Part shown: in pieces, positions 1 through 5,186 of the stretch
Numbering within the stretch: the stretch's first letter is position 1
How the letters are laid out: every line of letters starts with the position of its first letter
Origin: Opitutaceae bacterium
GTDB taxonomy: Bacteria > Verrucomicrobiota > Verrucomicrobiae > Opitutales > Opitutaceae
Assembly (NCBI GenBank): GCA_031266495.1
Contig: JAISAX010000221.1
Span: forward strand, 1 to 5,196
Direction of reading: 5' to 3'
DNA length: 5,196 bases
Translations under genes and position numbers: made by a program
Notes under the pieces: model-generated
The model's input: the letters and a program-made list of their open reading frames with translations, nothing else
The model's database searches: none
Told to the model about the DNA's origin: nothing

Positions 1-95
1 GCGAATGAACGCGAATGTTTTTCAAGAAGACCTGCTCTTGTTCAACAAAGTTATCTTCTCTTCGAATTCGCGTCTATTCGCGTCCATTCGCGGTT
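1..95. repeat. 10-bp-period ATTCGCG repeat with inverted copy at window edge
   Basis: Three head-to-tail 10-bp units lie at 66-75 (ATTCGCGTCT), 76-85 (ATTCGCGTCC) and 86-95 (ATTCGCGGTT). The start of the window, GCGAATGAACGCGAAT at 1-16, is the reverse complement of 76-91 with a single mismatch (15 of 16). The two ends could therefore pair around a loop of about 60 bases, or they are two opposed copies of one repeat family. The block lies just after the stop codon of the minus-strand regulator. The left copy may continue beyond the window. No open reading frame in 1-118 looks like a gene, and I see no convincing terminator with a T-tract. Confidence 0.6.
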
Positions 96-118
96 AAAAC
101 GACTTTTTCAAAGTGCCC

Positions 119-1255
119 TCAAGACGCCTTCGCCTTGCGGCGACGGCGGCGTGGCGCGGACTTGCCGGGCGCCGCGGTGGAGCCGCGAACGAGCAGCCGC
201 GGGCTGACGCGGATTTTTTGTTCGGCGCGAGCGTGTTCGACCTGCGGCATCCGGATACGACGGATGGCCTGCTCCACGGCGAGCACACCCATCTGGTAAA
301 AATCCTGCGCCGCCGTGGTCAATGGCGGCGCGCTTGTAGCGCTGGCATCGATACCGTCGAATCCGGCGATTGAAAGTTCGCCGGGCACGGAGATGCCCCG
401 GGCCTGGCAAAGCCGGAGCAGTTCGAGGGCGACGAAATCATGGCTGCAGCAGATCGCGGTGGCACGCGGCGCTTCCTCCCTGAACCGGACAAACAGCGCG
501 GCGAGGTCGTCATCGCTGTCGCCGGACGGCAGTTCGTAAACGTGGTGCCGCGACCTCTGGCCGAGCAGGCGAAAGGCCGCGTAATCAAAACCCTCGCGCC
601 GCTGCACAAGGCTGTCGTGCGCGAGATGGCGGGTGAAATAGACGATGTCCCGGTGGCCGAGATCGAAGAGATGCTGCACGAGCAGCCCCATGCCCTGCTG
701 GTTGTCGATGCCCACGAAATCGAACGGGCCGAGATCGAGATCGTTAACCACCACCGGCACGCCCCGCGTCACGAATTGGCGGAGGATGTCGGCGCAGTGG
801 CTGTCGGCGTGGGGCCAGATGACGATGCCCTGGTGACGCCCCTCGCTTTTGAGCAATTCCAGAAGCTGCTCGCGCTGTTGGGTGCCGTCGGTCGAAAGGA
901 AGGGCATGAATCCCGCCTTCGCCGGTTCGCAGGTGTCGTGCGCGGCCTCGACAAGGTTGTGCGAGACGACTTTTTTCTGCCGCAGCGGATGCGGGCAAAG
1001 CACGGCGATAGAAAGCGCCTCCGCCGCGTCCGGCGCCGGAATGGCGACATAGAGCTTGTAACCTTCGCGACGCAGCCGGCCTTCGGCGATCAGGCAGGCG
1101 AGTGCCTTGTTGACCGTGGGGCGACTGACGCCAATCGCTTCGGCAAAATCGCGCTCCGACGGGAGGCGGTCGCCGGGCCGGAGTCCGTGCGATTCGATAT
1201 AGGCCAGCGCCTTGCTGGTCACTTGCTGGTATTTGAAAGGAGCGAGATCGGTCAT
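119..1255 (-). CDS. GntR/LacI-hybrid transcriptional regulator, sugar-responsive
   Basis: A 378-residue DNA-binding regulator. Residues about 8-70 form a GntR-type winged helix: LPSERDFAEAIGVSRPTVNK (31-50) is the classic GntR recognition-helix signature, followed by the wing ending GYKLYV. Residues about 82-350 match the LacI/periplasmic-binding-protein sensor fold, with FVGIDNQQG (180-188), HLFDLGHRDI (195-204), SIAGFDG (295-301) and PPLTT (310-314). This architecture is that of AraR-like regulators, which bind a sugar and leave or grip their operator. The C-terminus carries a basic tail with five consecutive arginines (369-373). An upstream TTG start at 1309 is open, but it falls inside the predicted promoter. 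The ATG at 1255 places the winged helix at the usual distance from the N-terminus, so I chose it. No Shine-Dalgarno sequence precedes it; the leader is CT-rich. The gene is divergent from the alpha-mannosidase, which it probably controls. The family is clear; the ligand is not visible, and mannose or a manno-oligosaccharide is inferred only from the neighbour. Confidence 0.92.
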   Translation of the reverse strand: MTDLAPFKYQQVTSKALAYIESHGLRPGDRLPSERDFAEAIGVSRPTVNKALACLIAEGRLRREGYKLYVAIPAPDAAEALSIAVLCPHPLRQKKVVSHNLVEAAHDTCEPAKAGFMPFLSTDGTQQREQLLELLKSEGRHQGIVIWPHADSHCADILRQFVTRGVPVVVNDLDLGPFDFVGIDNQQGMGLLVQHLFDLGHRDIVYFTRHLAHDSLVQRREGFDYAAFRLLGQRSRHHVYELPSGDSDDDLAALFVRFREEAPRATAICCSHDFVALELLRLCQARGISVPGELSIAGFDGIDASATSAPPLTTAAQDFYQMGVLAVEQAIRRIRMPQVEHARAEQKIRVSPRLLVRGSTAAPGKSAPRRRRRKAKAS

Positions 1256-1291
1256 GAGAGAGGGAGAGATGAAGGGAAGATAGACATTTCC

Positions 1292-1312
1292 GGTAAGCCA
1301 ATTAGGCAAACC
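1292..1312. promoter_or_regulatory. Candidate operator: imperfect dyad over the regulator -10 box
   Basis: A 21-bp imperfect palindrome is centred on T1302, with arms GGTAAGCCAA and TAGGCAAACC; 7 of 10 positions pair. It fully covers the predicted -10 box of the regulator (1301-1306) and the probable transcription start. That size and placement suit a dimeric GntR-fold repressor controlling its own gene. The link to this regulator is inferred from position; the same arms could arise by chance in a sequence of this length. Confidence 0.4.
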
Positions 1313-1328
1313 ATTCTGCCCATGTCAA
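1301..1328 (-). promoter_or_regulatory. Sigma-70-like promoter of the regulator gene
   Basis: Reading the minus strand, a perfect -35 box TTGACA (1328-1323) is followed after 16 bases by CCTAAT (1306-1301), which matches four of six consensus -10 positions. The start of transcription would fall near 1294, giving a leader of about 40 bases to the ATG at 1255. This also argues against the upstream TTG start at 1309, which would lie before the transcript begins. It is a prediction from sequence only. Confidence 0.55.
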
Positions 1329-1358
1329 GGGAACGGGAAGGACTCCTCTGCCTTTTTG

Positions 1359-1386
1359 CCCCCTCCCCCCCCCCCTCCTCCTTCTC
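1359..1386. other. Pyrimidine tract with run of 11 C in the divergent intergenic region
   Basis: The plus strand is purely C and T for 28 bases, including an uninterrupted run of 11 C at 1365-1375. The minus strand therefore carries several closely spaced G-runs (GG, GG, G11, G5), able in principle to form a G-quadruplex. The tract lies between the two divergent promoters, about 30 bases upstream of the regulator -35 box and about 55 bases upstream of the proposed mannosidase -35 box. Tract length may vary between clones through slippage, and such tracts are also prone to sequencing error. Confidence 0.6.
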
Positions 1387-1442
1387 AAGAAGAATAGCTC
1401 CCTGTTGGACAACCGGATTTTTCAATTTCGAGGCATTTTCGT

Positions 1443-1472
1443 TTGAAAAACCCGAAAATAGCACGATTTATT
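1443..1472 (+). promoter_or_regulatory. Weak candidate promoter of the alpha-mannosidase gene
   Basis: TTGAAA at 1443-1448 matches five of six -35 positions. After 18 bases comes TTTATT at 1467-1472, which matches four of six -10 positions. The region is conspicuously AT-rich against a GC-rich background. A transcript would begin near 1479, about 35 bases before the ATG at 1514. An imperfect dyad, GATTTA (1465-1470) with TAAATC (1482-1487), straddles the -10 box and predicted start. The weak boxes fit a promoter that needs activation or is normally repressed. Confidence 0.35.
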
Positions 1473-1479
1473 TTATTTT

Positions 1480-1500
1480 GGTAAATCAAATAATCCATCC
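1480..1500 (+). promoter_or_regulatory. Possible second regulator site, resembling the 1292-1312 dyad
   Basis: This stretch, beginning GGTAAATCAA, matches the candidate operator at 1292-1312 at 14 of 21 positions in the same orientation. It shares GGTAA, a CAA, a TA and the final CC. It sits just after the proposed mannosidase promoter and before the ATG, where a bound repressor would block transcription. It is not itself a good palindrome, which weakens the call. Confidence 0.25.
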
Positions 1501-1513
1501 CCGACTCTCCCAC

Positions 1514-4500
1514 ATGCTTCGCCACACCGCACTCACCCTGACCCGCATCGGGCAACTGGCGCCCCGCCTGAAGGCGCTCGTTTATCCCGAACAGACGCCT
1601 CTCCGCCTGGAAGTCGCCGGACCGGTCGGACGGATCACCCGCGACGAAGCCGCCAGGCTGGTTTACCGGCCAGCCCGGATCGGCATGGTGCTGGAGCCTT
1701 ACGGAAGCACTTTCTGGTTTCGCCTCGCGGGCGAAGTCCCCGCCCGCTGGGAGGGACGGCGGGTGGACCTGCTCTGGGCCAGCCATTCGGAAGCCACGCT
1801 CTGGCGCGACGGCCAGCCGGTGCAGGGCCTGAACTTTGAGCCGTCCAACTCCACCTGTCTGCGTCCGGATGCGAAGCTCTGGGACCATGCGCCGCCCGGC
1901 GCGCAGATCGGCGACATGCGAACCGGCGGCGGCAGCGGTGGCGGCGGTGGCGACGACGACGGCGGGATCACGCTCGAAGTCGAGGTCGCCTGCAACCAGC
2001 TCAACGGCTACAACTGGCGGCAGACTCCCGGCTACAAGGAGCGCTCGCCCTTCGTCGTCGAGCAGGTCGACCTGGCTGTTTTCGACGCGGAAGCCTGGGA
2101 GTTTTATTTCGACTACCTCGTTCTGGCCGACCTCGTGAAACGCATCGACCCGAAGGCGACGACCGCCTGGGGAGGCCATCTGCTCGCTGAACTCAACACG
2201 GTGGTCAACGAGCTGCGTATCGACGACCGCACGACATGGCCCGGCCCGCGCGCCCGCCTCAAGGCCCTGCTCGCGCATCGCAACGGCACCTTCCAGCACG
2301 AGATTTCCGCGGTCGGCCACGGGCACATCGACACCGCCTGGCTGTGGACGCTGGCCGAGGCGCGGCGCAAGTGCGTGCGCACCTTCACCAGCGCACTGGC
2401 CTACGCCGGGGATTATCCCGAATACCGCTTCGTCTGCTCGCAGGCGCAGCACTACGCCTGGATGAAGGAGCACCACCCCGATGTGTACGAACGGATCAGG
2501 GCGGCTGCGCGCACGGGCGCCTGGGTGGTGACCGGCGGCTCCTGGGTGGAGCCGGATTGCAACCTGCCGTCGGGTGAATCGCTGGTGCGACAGTTCCTGC
2601 ACGGACAGCGGTTTTTTCAAAAAGAATTCGGACACCGCTGCCGTGTTTTCTGGAACCCCGATGTCTTCGGCTACAGCGGCGCGCTGCCGCAAATCATGCG
2701 CGGCGCATGTATCGATTATTTCCTTACGCAAAAACTTTCGTGGAACCAGTTCAACAAGCCGCTCCACCACAATTTTTATTGGGAAGGCATCGACGGCAGC
2801 CACGTTTTCACCCATTTCCCGCCCGGCGACAGCTACAACGCCATGTGGAACGGCAACGACTTTCCCCTCCTCGACGTGCTCCACAGCGCAAACAATTTCA
2901 AGGACCACGACCGCACCCGCGAGAGCCTGCTCGTTTACGGCTACGGAGACGGCGGCGGCGGCCCCACCCGGGAAATGCTCGAAGTGCTCCGCCGCATACG
3001 CGACCTCCAGGGCGTGCCCCGCGTGGAGCAGCGCACACCGGAGACGTTTTTCCACCGCCTGGAAAAAGACCTCCGCGACGCGCCTGTTGTCACCGGCGAG
3101 TTGTATTTCGAGTATCACCGCGGCACCTACACGACGCAGGCGGCGATAAAACGCGACAACCGCAAGGCGGAGTTTCTCCTCCGCGAGATCGAGATGCTTG
3201 CCGCCGTCGCGTACCGGCTGCACCCCGGCGCTTTCGTCTATCCGCAGGCCGGACTCGAACGCCTCTGGCGCATCGTCCTCCTCAACCAGTTCCACGACAT
3301 CATCCCCGGTTCGTCGATTCGCGAGGTGTACGAGGAAGCGGCGGAGCAATTCGCCGACTTCTTCGCCTCGGCAGAGCGCCTGAAAACGGAAGCGCTCTTG
3401 CGGATCGCAAGTGGCGCGGGCGTCCCGCCCGCATCCGGAAGTGGCACGGGCTTCCAGCCCGTGATCCGGTGGGGCGCGGGCGTCCCGCCCGCCGACGTTG
3501 GGGCGTCGCTTGCGACGCCCGCGCCTGTCGGACAACATAACGCCTTCGCGGGCTTCGCAAGCGAAGCCCCTACATCCTGCCCCGATGTCGAAGGCGCCCT
3601 GCCGGCATCCTTCTGCCTCTTCAACCCCTGCGCCTGGGAACGCACCGCGCTCGTCGATCACCCGTCGTCCCCCTCCCCCCCCTCCGCCGCCACCGCCGCC
3701 ACCCCCGCCTCCGTCCTCGTTCGCCTGCCGGGGCTTGGTATTTTCCCCTGCGAACCGCAGGCCTGGAAAGGCGCGCCGGTCACCATCAACGCCACGCCGG
3801 ATACCGACGGCAGCGGCGACAACGACAGTGAGGACCGCGCCGACTTCATCCTCGAAAACGGCCAGCTCCGTGCCGCCTTCACGCGCGGCGGCCAACTCGT
3901 CAGCCTTCGTGACAAGGTCAACCGCGACCGCGCCGTCGTCACGCCCGACGCCCCCGGCAACCAGTTTGTCATTTATGAGGACTACCCGCACGACTACGAC
4001 GCCTGGGAAATCGACGCCTCGCACCTCGAAACCCGCGAACCGCTTCCCGACGCGATTCGCGCCACGCCGTTTTCCGATGAAAACGGCCTGCGCGCCGGCA
4101 TCGAATTCACCTTCCGGTTCGGGAAATCCACTCTCCGCGAACGCGTCACACTCCAGGCCCACGACCGCCTCCTCCGCTGCGAGTGCGTCGCCGACTGGCG
4201 CGAACGACACCGTTTTCTCAAGGTCGAGTTTCCCGTCCGCGTGCGGGCGCAGGAAGCGGCCTTTGAAATCCAGTTTGGCCACGTAAAGCGTCCCACGCAT
4301 TTCAATACGCTGCACGACATCGCCCGCTTCGAAAGTTGCGCGCACAAATGGTTCGATCTCAGCCAGCCCGATTACGGCGCGGCGATCCTGAGCGAATCCA
4401 AATACGGCTGCGCCGTCCACGGCTCGACCCTGCGCCTCTCACTCCTGCGCGCCCCCACCTATCCCGATCCGGAAGCCGACCAGGGCGAACACCGGTTCGC

Positions 4501-4927
4501 CTTCGCCCTGTATCCACATGCCGGAGACCTCGTGACCGGTGAAGTCGTCCGCCGCGCATGGGAGTTCAACTGCCCGCCCACCGTCCTTTCCGCCGTCCCC
4601 GCGCCTGCCGCCGCCGCCCCCGCGCCCTGGTTCACGGTGGATTCGCCCCATCTCGTCATCGACACGATCAAGAAAGCCGAGGACAGCGACGCCCTGATCG
4701 TCCGCCTCTACGAAGCGCACGGCGCCAGCGGCGAAGCCGTCTTGACGAGCGCGCTCCCCTTCTCGCGCTGCGCGCGTGTCAACCTGCTGGAAGACGAAAT
4801 CGCCCAAGGTTCGGCAGACCTTTCATTTCACGCAAGCGACGGTCAAACCACGGCAACCTTCCGCTATCGGCCCTTCGGGATCATATCGCTGAAGCTGGCT
4901 TTGGCCTCAGAGGATGTGTCCAGATAA
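1514..4927 (+). CDS. Alpha-mannosidase, glycoside hydrolase family 38, cytoplasmic type
   Basis: A 1137-residue retaining alpha-mannosidase that releases mannose from alpha-mannosides. The N-terminal beta domain covers about 1-235. The zinc-dependent catalytic domain starts near 262: GHGHIDTAWLW supplies metal ligands H271 and D273, FWNPDVFGYS the nucleophile D383, GYGDGGGGPT (476-485) a candidate acid/base Asp, and NQFHDIIPGSS the metal ligand H594. The middle domain includes GELYFEYHRGTYTTQ (528-542). The C-terminal beta-sandwich begins near 700 (FNPCAW) and continues through WFDLSQPDYG (946-955) and PDPEADQGEHRFAFALYPH; a last beta domain spans about 1047-1133. All key residues are present, so it should be active. 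There is no signal peptide, hence a cytoplasmic enzyme like Ams1 or MAN2C1. It is somewhat longer than that group's usual 1000-1080 residues, because of a Gly-rich loop (138-151), a palindrome-derived linker (about 632-695) and a Pro/Ala segment. The open frame runs far upstream, but that part is antisense to the regulator. ATG 1514 is the first in-frame ATG in the intergenic region; TTG 1478 is a less likely alternative. No Shine-Dalgarno sequence is visible. The natural substrate is not evident. Confidence 0.95.
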   Translation: MLRHTALTLTRIGQLAPRLKALVYPEQTPLRLEVAGPVGRITRDEAARLVYRPARIGMVLEPYGSTFWFRLAGEVPARWEGRRVDLLWASHSEATLWRDGQPVQGLNFEPSNSTCLRPDAKLWDHAPPGAQIGDMRTGGGSGGGGGDDDGGITLEVEVACNQLNGYNWRQTPGYKERSPFVVEQVDLAVFDAEAWEFYFDYLVLADLVKRIDPKATTAWGGHLLAELNTVVNELRIDDRTTWPGPRARLKALLAHRNGTFQHEISAVGHGHIDTAWLWTLAEARRKCVRTFTSALAYAGDYPEYRFVCSQAQHYAWMKEHHPDVYERIRAAARTGAWVVTGGSWVEPDCNLPSGESLVRQFLHGQRFFQKEFGHRCRVFWNPDVFGYSGALPQIMRGACIDYFLTQKLSWNQFNKPLHHNFYWEGIDGSHVFTHFPPGDSYNAMWNGNDFPLLDVLHSANNFKDHDRTRESLLVYGYGDGGGGPTREMLEVLRRIRDLQGVPRVEQRTPETFFHRLEKDLRDAPVVTGELYFEYHRGTYTTQAAIKRDNRKAEFLLREIEMLAAVAYRLHPGAFVYPQAGLERLWRIVLLNQFHDIIPGSSIREVYEEAAEQFADFFASAERLKTEALLRIASGAGVPPASGSGTGFQPVIRWGAGVPPADVGASLATPAPVGQHNAFAGFASEAPTSCPDVEGALPASFCLFNPCAWERTALVDHPSSPSPPSAATAATPASVLVRLPGLGIFPCEPQAWKGAPVTINATPDTDGSGDNDSEDRADFILENGQLRAAFTRGGQLVSLRDKVNRDRAVVTPDAPGNQFVIYEDYPHDYDAWEIDASHLETREPLPDAIRATPFSDENGLRAGIEFTFRFGKSTLRERVTLQAHDRLLRCECVADWRERHRFLKVEFPVRVRAQEAAFEIQFGHVKRPTHFNTLHDIARFESCAHKWFDLSQPDYGAAILSESKYGCAVHGSTLRLSLLRAPTYPDPEADQGEHRFAFALYPHAGDLVTGEVVRRAWEFNCPPTVLSAVPAPAAAAPAPWFTVDSPHLVIDTIKKAEDSDALIVRLYEAHGASGEAVLTSALPFSRCARVNLLEDEIAQGSADLSFHASDGQTTATFRYRPFGIISLKLALASEDVSR
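1925..1966 (+). repeat. Glycine/aspartate low-complexity codon run inside the mannosidase gene
   Basis: A run of GGC/GGT codons followed by GAC codons encodes GGGSGGGGGDDDGG at residues 138-151. It sits between two beta-strand-like stretches of the N-terminal domain (QIGDMR before, ITLEVEVACN after). It is probably a flexible surface loop expanded by codon-repeat slippage. The reading frame is intact. Confidence 0.7.
3409..3596 (+). repeat. In-frame cluster of five GC-rich palindromes inside the mannosidase gene
   Basis: Five short hairpins follow one another. Unit 1 (3416-3432): GCGGGCG, loop TCC, CGCCCGC. Unit 2 (3445-3463): CACGGGCT, loop TCC, AGCCCGTG. Unit 3 (3476-3492): same stem as unit 1. 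Unit 4 (3501-3520): GGGCGTCGC, loop TT, GCGACGCCC. Unit 5 (3550-3569): GGGCTTCGC, loop AA, GCGAAGCCC, enclosed by CGCCTTCG (3541-3548) and CGAAGGCG (3589-3596). Units 1-3 repeat about every 30 bp; 20 bases at 3413-3432 recur exactly at 3473-3492, giving GAGVPPA twice in the protein. Units 4 and 5 look like opposed copies of one family. All are read through without a stop. The encoded residues (about 632-695) lie between the middle domain and the C-terminal beta-sandwich, a tolerant linker site. Confidence 0.85.
3661..3717 (+). repeat. C-rich low-complexity tract encoding a Ser/Pro/Ala linker
   Basis: A cytosine-rich stretch of CCC, CCG, GCC and ACC codons encodes the simple sequence SSPSPPSAATAATPAS within the mannosidase, shortly after the FNPCAW strand. 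It is probably a disordered loop on the beta-sandwich domain and a slippage-prone site. The frame is maintained. Confidence 0.55.
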
Positions 4928-4938
4928 ACTCCTGTTTG

Positions 4939-4952
4939 GTAACTGAAGTTAC
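4939..4952 (+). repeat. Small hairpin just after the mannosidase stop codon
   Basis: GTAAC (4939-4943) and GTTAC (4948-4952) pair perfectly around the tetraloop TGAA, 12 bases after the stop codon. No T-run follows, so it is a poor intrinsic terminator. It overlaps a 16-base sequence repeated at 5035-5050 and may be the edge of a repeat element. Confidence 0.4.
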
Positions 4953-4957
4953 GCGGA
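4942..4957 (+). repeat. Direct repeat copy 1 (ACTGAWGTTACGCRGA)
   Basis: The 16 bases match 5035-5050 at 14 positions, in the same orientation and 93 bp apart. Each copy is followed within about 20 bases by a palindromic repeat (4967-4985 after copy 1, the composite element from 5066 after copy 2). This suggests a shared lead-in to the palindromic elements. Confidence 0.5.
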
Positions 4958-4966
4958 ACGACGTGG

Positions 4967-4985
4967 CACGGGCTTCCAGTCCGTG
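4967..4985 (+). repeat. Palindrome CACGGGCT-TCC-AGTCCGTG, copy of the intragenic unit
   Basis: The 23 bases 4963-4985 match the intragenic unit at 3441-3463 at all but one position. The single change (T at 4980 for C) turns one G-C pair of the eight-bp stem into G-T, which still pairs in plus-strand RNA. It lies about 40 bases after the mannosidase stop codon. Confidence 0.75.
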
Positions 4986-5034
4986 GACGGATCGGCAGTA
5001 AAGCGCCGCCTCCCTGCTCTCCATCGTGTCATTC

Positions 5035-5050
5035 ACTGATGTTACGCAGA
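5035..5050 (+). repeat. Direct repeat copy 2 (ACTGAWGTTACGCRGA)
   Basis: Second copy of the sequence at 4942-4957, with 14 of 16 identical bases. It precedes the composite inverted repeat beginning at 5066 by 15 bases. Confidence 0.5.
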
Positions 5051-5065
5051 CGAGGGTATTTTGAT

Positions 5066-5186
5066 CGGTCCGGGGAGAGCACGCGTCTCGCGTGCTGTGT
5101 TCGGCGTCTCGCCGAACACGGTTCGACAGAAGGGCTTGGGCGAGACGCCCAAGCCAGCACGCGAGACGCGTGCTCTCCCCGGACCG
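5066..5186. repeat. Composite nested palindrome: perfect 31-bp inverted arms with four hairpins
   Basis: Bases 5066-5096 and 5156-5186 are exact reverse complements over 31 bp. Inside the element four perfect hairpins follow in order: 5078-5096 (stem AGCACGCG, loop TCT), 5097-5119 (stem GTGTTCGGCG, loop TCT), 5133-5155 (stem GGCTTGGGCG, loop AGA) and 5156-5174 (stem AGCACGCG, loop AGA). The outer tips, CGGTCCGGGGAG and its complement, pair only with each other. Only 13 bases at the centre (5120-5132) are outside a stem. All hairpins share the core GCG-TCT-CGC or its reverse, GCG-AGA-CGC. There is no coding capacity of note and no T-tract. It resembles REP/REPIN-type or miniature palindromic elements, but I cannot assign it to a named family. 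Confidence 0.85.

Noticed and set aside
101..115. Possible intrinsic terminator of the regulator (ACTTT, loop, AAAGT, then CGTTTT)
   Set aside because: The stem is only five AT-rich pairs and the T-run is short and offset, so it is too weak to call.
1256..1309. N-terminal extension of the regulator from the TTG at 1309
   Set aside because: The extra 18 residues precede the normal GntR start and would be encoded upstream of the predicted transcription start.
440..1513. Plus-strand open frame running from 440 into the mannosidase frame, which would add 358 residues to its N-terminus
   Set aside because: It is antisense to the regulator and then crosses the intergenic region. Its translation resembles no domain, while the minus strand encodes clear GntR and LacI motifs. 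Long antisense open frames are common in GC-rich DNA.
3409..3596. CRISPR-like array, because of the roughly 30-bp spacing of three palindromes
   Set aside because: The units have no unique spacers of regular length, differ in sequence, are translated in frame and have no cas gene nearby.
1385..4420. Minus-strand open frame of 1011 codons opposite the mannosidase
   Set aside because: Its translation is low-complexity, with glycine runs and no recognisable domain, and the plus strand carries all GH38 catalytic motifs. It is a codon-phase shadow.
4558..5001. Plus-strand open frame of 147 codons overlapping the mannosidase end and the downstream palindrome
   Set aside because: It overlaps the mannosidase in another frame, is Arg/Pro-rich, and its tail is a translated repeat. 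No start signal or domain supports it.
5066..5186. Insertion sequence ends or an intrinsic terminator
   Set aside because: There is no transposase between the arms, no flanking target duplication that I can see, and no T-tract after any hairpin. It is kept as a composite palindromic repeat.
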